From assembly GCA_011032825.1 (NCBI GenBank), contig JAADJZ010000008.1, positions 1-64,000 of the forward strand: a stretch of DNA of 64,000 nucleotides. The letters are read 5' to 3'. This document shows positions 1-10,943 of this stretch, one piece after another. Origin of the DNA: Massariosphaeria phaeospora. Its lineage: Eukaryota > Ascomycota > Dothideomycetes > Pleosporales. Within the stretch, counting starts at the first letter, position 1, and every line of letters begins with the position of its first letter. Below the pieces are notes generated by a model. It did no database searches and was not told where the DNA came from. It saw only the letters and a list, made by a program, of their open reading frames with translations. The position numbers and the translations under genes are program-made.

Positions 1-1618
1 GCCTACTACAAATAGCTATACTTCTATCAACGTACGCCTTAGTTTTATTGCTAGTATATTAATAATATTCTCGTTTTTAACTTATCTAACGAGGCTTCTG
101 AAGCTATCTGCGTTTTAGGCTTGCAAATCTTGTAAACGCACTTTGCTTACGAACTTTCGTTTCTCGACGTACGCTTCTACACGCACTTCGAGTTAGCAGC
201 AGTGTATTTCGCACTTTTCAACAAAGTGCTAAACCACTATTAATACCTCTTATAGGCAAGCTTTTACTTTTTTTTAGTTAAAAAAGGGCTAGTTAAAGGC
301 GAGCTCTGCTAGATCCGCGCAATATGCTACAAGAAAACATACTTTCTAACATAAAAAGCGACATTTATGTTGAAGCTCTAAGCGCGCGGCTAGCTAAAAC
401 AAGTGTTACACTCTTAGAGACAACAGGTCCAATAGCAATTGTACTTCTTTAGTTTTAGGCTAAAAACTAGAGTTGCACGTAATGCAATTATTGCCGTCTC
501 TAAATATAACTTTGTGTAGAACTAAGTTTCTTTCTTCGCTATCTAGAACGACATGCGATCGAAATAAGTTTGAGCTAGACTTTCGAACCTACTGTACCTA
601 CCGCAGTGTATCGTTGCCAAAAAACGGACTAGATTCATGTAGAATCTTGTTCGGGCGGTAAATCAAAGCATCTTTTACAAGGAAATCAAAGAAACTGACA
701 TTAAAAAGCTGTTAGTAAATGTGTTTTTTTTAGATACTAGATTATTCTACTCTTTGCTCTAAGCTTGTTTAGTTATCTAGGTTGCAGCTTTAGCGCATAG
801 CATTCTTGTTTCTTTTTCCTTCTTTGCATGCGCTTTCTCTAGAGAAAGTGCGTCGCGAAAGTTGAGTTAGGTTTAAAATGTAAGACTTGTAAAACCTGTT
901 GCTGCCTTTGCTAGTTTCACTGCTTCGCATGCTTTTTCGAGTATAATACTTCCCCTAGGGGGAGAGCGTCGCGGAGTAGCGTTGCCTTTGCAATTCAAGA
1001 ACTTTAGAAAACGGCAAAACGACTGCTGCGCTTGTAAAGTACTTAAATAGACAAATAAAAGTGCTAGCAACGGCGCGAACGCTTGAAAATCTAGAGAAAC
1101 ACTCGCGCAACGGACAACTACGCGTGAAAACAACTTGTTTCAAAAGAAAGCTGCTAGCTTGTAGGAAAAGTCTGTTAGTAATATAAAAGTATTGTTTCGA
1201 TCTAGGTCAACTATTGCGGTTTTTGGAAATAGAAGATTTGGGTAAGAGCCTAGCGCTAAGACGCTAACTCTAACTCAAACCTTAAGTAACCCTAGTACCT
1301 ACTAATTACTAACAAACTTTTAGAGCTGCTTATTCTACAGCACAACGTTTTGCATCGTTTTAGCTTCTCTACTCGCACTTAGCTTTTGCAAAGGCTAGGC
1401 AGCAGCTAGAAGCTCAAACTTCCGGCAGCGCAGCAAGTAAACAACTTGAAAGAACTTCCCCTTAATTTTAATGTATATAAACAGCTTTTTTTTTATTTCT
1501 AATAAGTTTCTTTTTGTAGATACAACAAGAAACGAAAAGTGTCTTGCGAACTAAGGCATTTCGACGACTCTTCTTTGCAGAAAGACTAAATCTAATCGAA
1601 TTATTTTACTTTACATAC
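1..1618. other. AT-rich decayed DNA, no gene recognised
   Basis: No coding region could be supported on either strand. Short open frames (for example about 473-661 plus and 873-1133 minus) show no recognisable motif. The base composition matches the RIP-decayed transposons that follow. A CTAACTCTAACTC-like stretch near 1264 resembles the satellite at 1619. It may be an old transposon too decayed to name. Confidence 0.5.
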
Positions 1619-1705
1619 AACTCTAACTCTAACTCTAACTTCTAACTCTAACTCTAACTCTAACTCTAACTCTAACTCTAACTCTAACTCTAACTCTAAA
1701 CTCTA
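1619..1705. repeat. (CTCTAA)n hexamer satellite
   Basis: About 13 tandem copies of a CTCTAA hexamer, with one 1-base slip near 1640 and a slip at the right edge. The unit is one base from the C-strand telomere hexamer CCCTAA used by most filamentous fungi. It also resembles the TAACTCTAACTCAACTT-like subterminal motifs of the hAT elements in this window (J and MITEs K1-K3). It could be a decayed interstitial telomere tract or an expansion of a hAT subterminal repeat; the sequence does not decide. Confidence 0.85.
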
Positions 1706-2054
1706 GCAATACTAGTTCTAGCTAGGTAAATTATAGTAGATCCGAAAGCGCTAGATTAAGGCTTTAAAATAGTCTAAAAATTATCTAGATAGCTATACTA
1801 CTAGTAAAGTTATTAAGCTTTAAACGTAAAGATTTAATGCTAAGCAATTTTAAGCTGCTTGGTAGTGTAGGCTGCTCGGTAGTGCTTTACGTTATACAGA
1901 GTATGTTAAATTTGTATTAAAATTAATTTTGTTTTTATAATGTTATTCTATATTTAGAGGTAACTAAACTGTTTTTGAAGTGTATACGGTTATTCGGACT
2001 ACACAATAAAGCTAGTTTCGGCGCTAGAAGCGTTTTGGCTAACTAAACAAGCAT
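1706..2054. other. decayed DNA with a scrap related to the right-end hAT element
   Basis: No gene is visible. Around 1965-2015 a GTGTATACGG-centred stretch, preceded by an AAACTGTTTTTGAA-like run, resembles 62284-62330, just 5' of hAT pseudogene S. This suggests the A-D nest landed in or next to a remnant of the same family. The match is short and interrupted. Confidence 0.35.
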
Positions 2055-2420
2055 TACTATGTCCGTGCACTTAATGCTCGCGTTTAGTTAATGCCTGCGC
2101 AACACTATAATTGCGATTTTGAACATAAAGCTGTATAGCTACATACAATTGCTATAAGTATATAATTTTATAGTAGAATAGTAAATACAGTGCGCTCTAC
2201 AGTTTGGCTTATTCAAATTTCTTTGAAAGATTGATAGAGCGACTACGGCGTGTAGTAGGCGCTAGAGTAGGCACTAGCGTTGCAACAGAAGCTGCAGCAG
2301 CACTAACACGTTTCTAGCGCTTGTTGTTATGTAGAGAAGCGCGTAAAGCTTTTTTCTTTTTCTTTTGAAATAATTGTATAGCTTTCTTAGCGTTGCGAGC
2401 TGCTTTTTAGGCAGCTTGCT

Positions 2421-4534
2421 TACCGTGTCCGTGCACTTAATGCACAGATTCAGCTAATGCACGCCGAACACCAAATACGTTAAAACTCTTTAATTTTCAA
2501 CACGCAACAACTCTACTACTATGAACCCTATTTAGGCTGCAATTGATGAAATCGAATTGCGAAAGCTAGAAGAAGATTTCTTATATACAGAAATTGCTAC
2601 TAGACGTAGTGTCAATCGCAGTATACTATTGCGAAGACACTAAAGTGTTACAGCGTTACGTGCAGCTACTGCAAACAATTAACAAAAGCTTAACCTACAG
2701 CAAGAGTAGGAGCTTGTGCGATATATTAAAGAACTTACAAAGAAACATATACTTTCTACAAAAGAAATAATACAAAATTTTGCATTAACAATAGCTAAAG
2801 AGCTAGTTAGCAAAAGCTAGGTTACCTGCTTTATCAACTAACACAGCATTTATTTTATATTACAATAGACAGTCGGCATAGACAGCAATTGCTACAAAGC
2901 TAATTTAGAGAATAAATATTGTTTCTACTTTTATTTTCTACACAGCAAGATTGAGCAATATTAGATAAATCCTCGTTATACCTACAATATAGACGAGAAA
3001 AGCTTTCTAATCGGCATTATTAGTAGATTAAAAAGAATATTTAGTAAACGAATGTAGAAGAAAAAGAAAGTTAGAGCATTAATTTAAGATAGAAATTGTG
3101 CATAGATTACGCTTCTAGCATGTATATGCGCTAATAGATCTGCTTTGCTTCTAAGCTTTATCTATAAAGCTGCTAACAAAGGCATTTAATCAAGCTAGGT
3201 AGACAATATCTAAGCAGAAGAACACCTAGTTTTTATTACTTTATTACTATCTAGCTAGACGAACAACGATATTGGACTTGCTTAGTTTAAGCAGGTGTTT
3301 AATTGCTGTACAAAAGAGAAAACCTAACGATTCTATCGACTTCTAATCCTAGATGGCTACGGATTCTATATTACTATAGATTTTATTAACTACTGTAATT
3401 AAAACAAGATTCTCTTTGCTATTTTACTTTTTTATTTGACTTATACGCTTTAGCTACTCGATGTAGCAATGTTCAAGCCTCTATCAACTGCCTACTTAGT
3501 AGAACTATCAAACTACTTTTAAACAAGCTAAGGTTTCTTTTCTATTACTAAAGGCGATTTTTTTCTACTATTCTAGAAAGCGTAGGAGACCTCCTTTAAA
3601 GAATTAACAATTTTTAGCTCTTTTAGAGCAACAGGCATATTACTTCTTAATTCTAATCCTATCCTTAATAGATTTACCAAAACTTAAGAATTAAAAGAAA
3701 ACTTCTTATTATTACTTAGCGATTATAATTGGAGAAATATAAATAGGCTTGTACGCTTTGTAGCAAGTAATTAGAGTAGTAAAAATACACAGAAGCTTCG
3801 TCAATTGCTCTACTACTAATCTATTTAAAATAACTTACTTAAGCATAAGATAGATAGTCTTAAGCAGGCTCTATCTATTAAGAAAAAGCGTAAAAAGAAA
3901 AGCAAAGCTCTAGACTTTCAACAGCGCTAGGAGTATTATAGTAGAGCTATTTTCTAGTTACCAAGGAAGGTAAAGGAAGCACGTGTTCGTTAGTCAATCA
4001 AAGAGCAGGAAAATTAGAAGCAGCAACTTTAAAAAGCAAAGACAGCAGAGCTAAGGAAAGCAGCTAAGCTGTACAAAAAGAAAATTGCAAAGAAAAAGCG
4101 TGTAGCGCGGGAAGCAGCTAAGGTAGCGAAAAAAAAAGAGAAAGCAGAAAAAGCAGCAGAACGCGCTTGCTAGAAGAAAGCTCGCGACGCTACAAAAGCT
4201 CTACAATTTTTTTAAAAAAGTAAGAGAAAAGCTTTGCAGCTATTTCTACAGAGCAAAAAGCGTTACAAACGTAGCGTTAATACTAGAAATGCTGCGAAGG
4301 CCTTAGAGAGCGTATCTGCTGCCCTAGCTATTCTAACGCGTCGCGGCCGCAACGTTAAGCTTCTAGATAAATATAAGTAGCACAAGTTAATCGCAAGTAT
4401 CAATATAGTACTCTTCTAGAATATTTTGTAATAATATTAATTGTAGGTAGCTCTACAGCTTTATTTCTAATAGAGCGTTTATAGTGTTCGGCGTGCATTA
4501 GCTGAATCCGTGCATTGAGTGCACGGACACGGTA
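2421..4534 (+). mobile_element. Fot1/pogo-like element B, nested in A
   Basis: A complete 2.1-kb element with 51-bp inverted repeats at 2421-2471 and 4484-4534, ending in TACCGTGTCCGTGCACT, with TA at both ends. It lies inside the C-terminal coding part of element A in opposite orientation. The A sequence rejoins cleanly across it (GCAGCTTGCT to GTAGTCTTGT). Confidence 0.93.
2521..4431 (+). pseudogene. element B transposase, RIP-decayed
   Basis: The ATG at 2521 begins MNPI, then a stop from a Gln codon, then AAIDEIE, matching the better preserved element D start at 8838. An N-terminal HTH and a CENP-B-like HTH (around 2690-2790) are followed by a DDE domain and a Lys/Ala-rich tail (about 3840-4330). 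There are dozens of in-frame TAG/TAA codons at positions where D has Gln or Trp. No frameshift is needed over most of its length, so decay was mainly by C-to-T and G-to-A change. Confidence 0.88.
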
Positions 4535-5589
4535 GTAGTCTTGTTAGCTTTCTCTCTTTTCTTCGCTGCTTTCGCTGCCTCTCGAGCTACACGCTTCTCC
4601 TCTGCGATCTTTTGCTTGTATAACTTATTAGCCTGTTGTAGCTCTCTTATCTTAGCCTTTTAGAGTTGCTGCTGTTGTTTTTCCTATTAGGTTACTGTCT
4701 TGCGATACCGCGCTTCTCTTATCTTGCGCAGCGACTAGAAAGTAGCTTCGCCGTGGTACTCCTACTGTTGCTGCAAATTGAGAAGCTTGCTTTTTTTGTT
4801 ATAGCGTTTCTTAACCTGTAGAGCTTCTCTTAGGCCGGTAATTTCAGTGCGAAGAAGCTCATTTTGTATAGAAATGTAGTAGAGCGAGCTGCGCAGCTTA
4901 CGGGCGTCGTAACTACTCTAATCTCGCACTAAAGAGCGTACAAGGCGGTCTATTTTGCGCCAATCCTCTGCGCTAAGCGCTGAAGTAGAGCTTTCGCGAG
5001 ATAGGGCATCGTAGGCGAATCTCTTAAGAATTACCGCGCTGTCAAGCGGCGCTATCCCGGTGTGCTTGAAAGCGCTAAGTATTGTCTTTTCTACAAAGGA
5101 AAAGCGCCAAGCTCGCTAGAAAAGCTCAAAGAAGTTGCTTTTCTTTACTGCAAGCTGGCCTTGGGCGCGGTAGAGGTAATCTAATAGCTCTTTTGCGTAC
5201 GCGGTAGAGAGAGGCTTAAAGAGCGCTACATCGAGCAGCTGCAATGTTTAGGTAGAGTGTAGTAAAAATACACACAGCAGAATCTTGTGTCGATCGCAGT
5301 AGTTAATAAAACTACTTGTTATGTGCGAGCTATGGCTGTTAAGGATAAGTAAGCGCTAGCTTAAGCGAGTCTTTACTTTTGTTTCGCGATTAAAAACCTG
5401 TTTAAGCTATGCTAAGCCGATATCGTCGTTCGTCTAGCCTAATAGAGATGAGGTAATAAAAATCTAATACTCGCTAGCTTGTATACAGTGTTGGCGCACG
5501 TGCCAACCGAAACGCGTAACGATTGCTTTATCGAGATTATTACTACTACAAACATGAGGATGTAACAACAGCAGCAATAGCTATTATTG

Positions 5590-7863
5590 CAAGACCTTTT
5601 AGTAGATTGATACATTGATTATAATAAACAATTTGTACTACTTAGATTATGTGTATCTAGTTGGCAGCTTGACAGCGCAGCCGCTGCGAGCAACTTTGGC
5701 TAGAACAGCAGGTACGACTTTAGCAGGTGCTGCAGCAGCACTAGAACGCTTCTGTTGCTTTGCCTTTAGAGTAGTTGTAGCCAAAGCTTTGCGCTTAGCT
5801 GTTTAAGAAGTTTGAATAGGTTTCTAAGTGTTTTGGAGCGCTTTTCGAGCTGCCGCAGAAGCTGCCTTTTCTGCTTTCTCTTTCTTACGCTTCTTTCGCT
5901 TTGCTGCAGTTGCTACACGCTTTTTCTCTTTAAGCTTTTTGTTGTATAAAGCGTTAGCAGCTTGGAGCTGCTTTATCTAAGCTTTTTGAAGTTTCTCTTT
6001 TTTAGCTAGTTGCTTGTTCGTGCGCTTACGTGCTTTACTTTTAGCCATCTTACGCGGTAACTAGAACACAGCTCTACTATAATACTTCTTTTTCTGCTGC
6101 AAGTTAAAGACTTTGCCTTTTTTATTGTGCTTTTTTTTAGTAGTAAGAGCCTTGCGTAGGCTCTTATTCTTATTAGTAAAAAGCTCGTTTTGGTTGGCTA
6201 AGTAGTAGATCATGGAGAACACTTGTTTGAGATTAAACAACAACGTATTAGCTGCTGCTCGTAAGAGACGATCGGCTTTACGCTAGGTAGAGCTAGGCTT
6301 GTTTGCTAGCTTGTTTAGAAGCTTTGGCGGAAAGCGCTTTATAACTTTTTCTTGATTTATAGGCAGCGTTCTGCATGGATAGAAATTCTATCTAGCCTAT
6401 TCCGCTTACCTTCGCTTCTAGACTTTGGATTTTCTCTAAGGTAGCTAAGCTTATAGATTTGTAATACAATTAGCTACTTTAGGTTTAATAAATCGTTAGG
6501 CCAAGGCGCGAAGGGGTTTAGTTTCTAAGATTAGTAGCAGATAAGGCGCAGCTAGCCTACATCTTCAATGCGTTATCGATTTATTAATATTTCCTCTTCA
6601 ACCGCTTATAGATAGCTAACCTATACAAGTTACTATAAGCGGGATATTCAACTTAGCGCCTATAGAAATCTCCGAAGGTTGCTTATAAGCAAATAGAAAA
6701 TTTCTTTTCTATCTATGCCGAACGCTGTTTATAGGCTATATACTAGTAGCAGCAAAAAACTGCAAGATTGTTTGCTTCTTGAAGCTTGCCTGCTAGGCGT
6801 CCTAGAACAACAAAAAGAAGTTGCTTTTCTTGATTGGAACTAGCTCTTGGCTGCGCTAGGTGTGTTCTGCAAGCTTTTTAGAGTAAGCTTTACTTAGCGG
6901 CTCGAAGCAAACTACATCTAGCGGCTGCAGCGTATAAGTACTATAAAGTAGAAATACAGCAACATAGATCTTGTAAGTAAAGCAGTAGTATAAAAATTCC
7001 TTCGTAAAGTAGCTGCTGTAGCCGTTGAGAATAAGTAAGCGCTAGTTTTTTTTATGCCGCGCTTTTTTCTTCGTGCAGCGGTCGAAAACCTGCTCTAACT
7101 AGGCTAATCCTACGTTATTATTCGTCTATCTAGATAGTGTTGAAGCTACAAAAACGTCGTGTACGCTAGGCTTGATATTAGCTACCTATAACAATTGTAG
7201 AGTACAGTTTGCAAACTCGTAGATTAGGCCAAGCAGCAGCGCAGTTCTATTAGCGCAAACTGCAGCGACAGTTGTTATCTAGGTACGTAAGCTATCTTAG
7301 AGGGCTGCAGTAACTTTACGCTTCTCTTATTGGGCCCTTGTGAAGGTCCTTTTCAATCGTCCGATTACACCTATTATAAAGCCTTTTTCGTCTATATTGT
7401 AGCTATTCTCGGGCAGAATCTTATGCTCCTCTATCTTGCTGTGTAGCAGGTCAAAGTATAGCTTGTACTTGATATATAAGTCGGCTGTGTGGCGCGTAGC
7501 GTCCATGGCGGTGGTGTATTTTGAGATGAGCTCGTCCTTGTGGCGGTGCTTGAAGCGCGTTACCTAGGCCAAAGAAACGCGTTCGTGAGCTATCGTAGAG
7601 GCAAAATTTTGTATCATGGCTCGAGTAGGTGGTAGCCCACGCTTAGTCAAGTCTCTAATGTAGAGTACAAGCTCCTCCTCTTGTTGTAGCGTAAGTTTCT
7701 TCTAGTCGAAGATTTTAGCTGTTCTTGAGCCCTGACGGCCTTGGTGTCTTCGCGCCAACGTAACTCGATCTACGCCAAACTAGTTAGCATACTTCTAGTA
7801 TACAAGATTATCTCCTAGAGCGCGCGATTTAATTGCTGCAATTGCTTCTTCAACTGGGGTCAT
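5590..7863 (-). pseudogene. element C transposase, RIP-decayed, split by MITE T
   Basis: It begins MTPVEEAIAAIKSRALGDN at 7863, then an HTH (YQKYANQFGVDRVTLARRHQ) and the CENP-B-type segment (EEELVLYIRDLTKRGLPPTR). The first catalytic block is YNIDEKGFIIG; the second is seen as LILNGYSSYF, with Asp changed to Asn; the third is LQPLDVVCFEPL. MITE T breaks the frame at 6727-6364, after which coding resumes. The tail is Lys-rich. The N-terminal 900 bases carry few stops, so this copy seems younger than A. Confidence 0.88.
6364..6727. mobile_element. MITE T (hAT-type, 364 bp), inserted in element C
   Basis: A non-coding insert with terminal inverted repeats CAGCGTTCTGCATGGATAGA (left) and CAGCGTTCGGCATAGATAGA (right, reverse complement). 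It is flanked by perfect 8-bp duplications TTTATAGG at 6356-6363 and 6728-6735. The 8-bp duplication and CAG start are hAT hallmarks. Its ends differ from J, so another hAT transposase must have moved it. Confidence 0.9.
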
Positions 7864-8737
7864 GGTGGTAGAGTTATCGCGTGTTGAAGTTGGGGTGTTA
7901 GTGGCGTCGATTGAAGTTCGGCGGTCGGCACGCGTTCCGGTCGGCACGTGCGCCAACACGGTAGCATCTACCTAGCTCGATTGTATACTCTTGTTTGCAC
8001 TCGAATATATCAAGCTTGGCAGCAAAGCTAAGCCATCGGCGCACACACAAGCTAGAAGAGTTATCTAATCGCGATTGCTATCTTAAAGAGATTGCTTTAA
8101 TTCCTTTGCCTTCTATATTGCCTTACTGAACACTCGTTTCGACCTGCCCGTGATACCGATTATGAAGCTTTTCTCATCTATATTGTACGTGTGCCGAGCG
8201 TCAACGTGATACTTTTCAATTTTACGCTGTAGCAAGTCGAAGTACAGCTTGTACTTGCCTGCAAACTCGGCTGCGTAGCGATTCTAGTCCATCCCGGTCG
8301 CCCATTTTGATATAAGATGGACGTTGTTTTGGTTGATAAAGCGCGTAACCTAGGTCTCAGAGACCTCTCGTTTGGCTATATGGGAGGCGAAGTTCTGAAC
8401 TATGTCTTTAGTAAGTGGCAAGTAACGCGCTGAGAGTCTTTCTATGTATCTTACAAGCTCTAACTCTTCGTGTAGAGTAAAGTTGCGTCGCTGTTGTGCC
8501 TCAACGTCTCGTGGCTTTGTAATGCCTTAGTGCCTTCGAGCGAGCGTACGTCGATCACAGCCATATTTTGCTGCAATTTCTGTATACTGAAAAAATTCGC
8601 TAAGATTTAGCAACTCTAAAGCTGCAAGCGCTTTATTAATAGGTAGCATGGCTGTAGAGTTATCGTGTGTTGAAGTTTTGGTGTTTTGATGTTGCGCGGG
8701 CATTGGCTGAACGCGGGCATTGAGTGCACGGACATGG

Positions 8738-10879
8738 TACCGTGTTGGCGCGCGTAGCGCCTCCATTCGCGTAACGCCTTACTAACATCAAAACAACAAT
8801 CCTTTACCATACTTCGACACGCGATAACTCCATTAATATGGAACCGATTCAAGCTGCGATCGAAAACATTGAATCGCGCGAAGAAGGCGCATCTTTTTCA
8901 TATAAAAAAGTCGCCGATCAGTTCGACCTAGAACATTCTACACTGCGGCGGAGGCACCAGGGGTTGCAGGCTACGCGTGCAACCAAGGCACTGAATCAAC
9001 GAAAACTCAACCTACGACAAGAGGAGGAGCTTGTACGATACATTGAAAGCTTAACAAAGCAAAGGCTACCTCCTACGCGCGAAATGATACAGAATTTCGC
9101 GTCTTCTGTAGCGGAATCAGCAGTCTCGAAGGCCTAGGTTTCGCGATTTCTGACGCGAAACAAAACCAATCTTACATCTAAATAGACAACTGGAATAGAT
9201 CGCAATCGTCACAAAGCTAACACTGAGGATAAATACCGCTTGTACTTTGATCTACTTTATAGCAAGATGCGAGAGTACGACGTTGACGCGAAAAACGTGT
9301 ACAATATAGACGAAAAAGGCTTCCTCATCGGCATTACAGCGCGCTCAAAACGAGTATTTTCCAAGGCAGTGTAGGAGCGTAAGGAACGTACAGCTGCACT
9401 CCAAGATAGCTCCTGTAAATAGATTACGGTTATAGCTTGTGTTTGTGCTAATAGGAAAGCGCTGCCTTCGGCTGTTATCTACGAAGAAAAACAAAGGCTT
9501 CAAAGCTCATGGTTAGAGGACGTGGAAGCAGGAAAACACCAGGTTTTCTTTGCCAATTCACCCTTCGGATGGTTAAACAATGACCTCGGGCTAGCATGGC
9601 TTGAGCAGGTGTTTGACCGAAGCACGAAGAAGAAAGCGCGGCAAAGGTAGCGCCTCTTTATTCTTAATAGCCACGCATCTCATCTCACTATAGATTTTAT
9701 TAATTATTGCAACGCTAATAAGATCTTTCTTGCTGTCTTTCTCTCTTATTCAACTTACAGCCTTTAGCTACTTGATGTAGTGTTGTTCTCGCCGCTTTTA
9801 ACTTTCTATTCGAAGAAACTTACACTGCACCTTCACCGCTCCTAGGGCCTTATTAGAGTTAAGAAAGGCAACTTCTTTCTAATATTCTAGGCTGCCTAGA
9901 TGTCTACCTTTAAGGAGGAGACTATGCGCAAGTCTTTTGAAGCTACAGGCATTATTCTCGCCAATGCAGACGCTATCCTAAAACGCTTCAAAAGCACAAC
10001 TTCGGAGCAAGATAAGAGCCTAACCTTAGAGCTAGAGGGTGATAGAAGTACTTGGAAATAGCTTCGTCAATTGTTTAATGTTGCTGTAAAGGATACAGCC
10101 GCAACAGAAGCGCAGCGGTTGAGTTCATTACTTCATTCGCTGCAGGTGCAGAACAAGCTACTACACTACAAAAATAAAAGCTTACGCAACGCTCTTACAG
10201 TTAAAAAGAAACACAAAAAGAAAAGTAAAGTCTTAGACTTGCAGCAGCGTTAAGAATATTATAGTAGTGCGGTGTTCTAGAGTCTTAAGAAAGTGAGAGA
10301 AGCACGCGCGCGCAAAGTCGTGAAACAAAGAGATGCAAAGTTAAAAAAATTACAGAAAACAAAAGCAAGACAGCTAAAAGAAGCTACAACTTTGTATAAA
10401 AAGCAGCAGCAAGAAAAAGCAAAGGCAGAGCAACAAAAGGTTAAAAAGACAAGAGAGAAAGAGAGGGCTACAAGGGCTGCGGAACTTCAAGCGTTCTAGG
10501 CAAGCAAACAACAAGAAAAAGACGCCGCAAACGCTAGAAAATCTCTACAATTAGTCTAAAGAGGCAAGAAGCCAGCTTTAAAACAAAAAATCTTAAAAAA
10601 TCGAAGCAAGGCGCGTGTTGTGGAGGCTGCAAGTAGTAAGAAAGCTGCATTGGCCGCACTAGAGCTATCCCCTAAGGTAACTACGCGCGGCCGCAGCGTT
10701 CGCTTCCTATTAAAATTCAAGTAGCCCAAGTTAATTGCATGTATTAATAGTTTATTCTACTATAATCTATCGTGATAATAGCTACTGTAGGTAGCTGTAC
10801 AGCTTTATCTTTGCAAAGGCCGCGATGCTGCTTAGTAGAGCGTTACGCGAATAGAAGCGCTACGCGCGCTAACACGGTA
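8738..10879 (+). mobile_element. Fot1/pogo-like element D, best preserved of its clade here
   Basis: Inverted repeats of about 48 bp start at 8738 (TACCGTGTTGGCGCGCGTAG) and end at 10879, bounded by TA. Length is 2142 bp. It abuts the right end of A, sharing one TA. The ends share TACCGTGTTGGCGC with element C, so C and D are close relatives. Confidence 0.93.
8838..10775 (+). pseudogene. element D transposase (HTH plus CENP-B HTH plus DDE), lightly decayed
   Basis: The ATG at 8838 opens a clean 99-codon stretch starting MEPIQAAIENIESREEGA, containing the HTH (SYKKVADQFDLEHSTLRRRH) and the CENP-B-type helix region (EEELVRYIESLTKQRLPPTR). One frame then continues through YNIDEKGFLIG (Asp 1), LFILNSHASH (Asp 2 now Asn), LQLLDVVLFSPL (Asp 3) and a Lys/Arg/Gln-rich tail to TGA at 10773. 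About 10 in-frame stops replace Gln/Trp codons; the open pieces at 10071-10253 and 10293-10499 belong to the same frame. Length is about 645 codons. Confidence 0.9.
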
Positions 10880-10943
10880 CTAGTACGCCGTCCCGGTAGC
10901 CACGGCGTCCGCTTCGGTAATAATAGATAAGTTAGTTATTAAC

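Larger units (their letters stand above)
5484..7963 (-). mobile_element. Fot1/pogo-like element C, nested in A, carrying MITE T
   Basis: Inverted repeats begin at 5484 (TACAGTGTTGGCGCACGTGC) and end at 7963 (reverse complement TACCGTGTTGGCGCACGTGC), each bounded by TA. It sits in the helicase-distal half of A's transposase frame, in the same orientation as A. Length is 2480 bp; removing the 364-bp MITE T and its 8-bp duplication gives 2108 bp, the family norm. Its right half is less decayed than its host. Confidence 0.92.
2152..8649 (-). pseudogene. element A transposase (pogo/Fot1 DDE), RIP-decayed and twice interrupted
   Basis: The coding sequence runs on the minus strand in three pieces: 8649-7964, 5483-4535 and 2420-2152. 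It starts MLPINKALAAL, followed by an HTH segment (YTEIAAKYGCDRRTLARRHQ) and a CENP-B-type HTH, then the first catalytic Asp in YNIDEKSFIIG. The C-terminal third is very Lys/Arg/Ala-rich. Many Gln and Trp codons have become TAG/TAA. The reading frame resumes exactly across both inserted elements, which confirms the nesting. Its enzyme would have cut and pasted the element at TA sites; it is now dead. Confidence 0.88.
2055..8739 (-). mobile_element. Fot1/pogo-like element A, interrupted by elements B and C
   Basis: The ends are 51-bp inverted repeats at 2055-2105 and 8689-8739, differing mainly by transitions and bounded by TA. They share the GTCCGTGCAC core with element B. Removing B (2421-4534) and C (5484-7963) leaves about 2.1 kb, the same size as B, D, H and the I copies. 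The right TA (8738-8739) is shared with the left end of D, so A probably inserted into the TA flanking D, or the reverse. Tc1/mariner-superfamily elements duplicate TA, as seen here. Confidence 0.92.

Noticed and set aside
473..661. Short plus-strand ORF in the AT-rich left end
   Set aside because: No motif, no conserved counterpart and composition typical of decayed DNA.
873..1143. Two overlapping minus-strand ORFs
   Set aside because: They overlap in different frames and have no recognisable feature; chance open frames are expected here.
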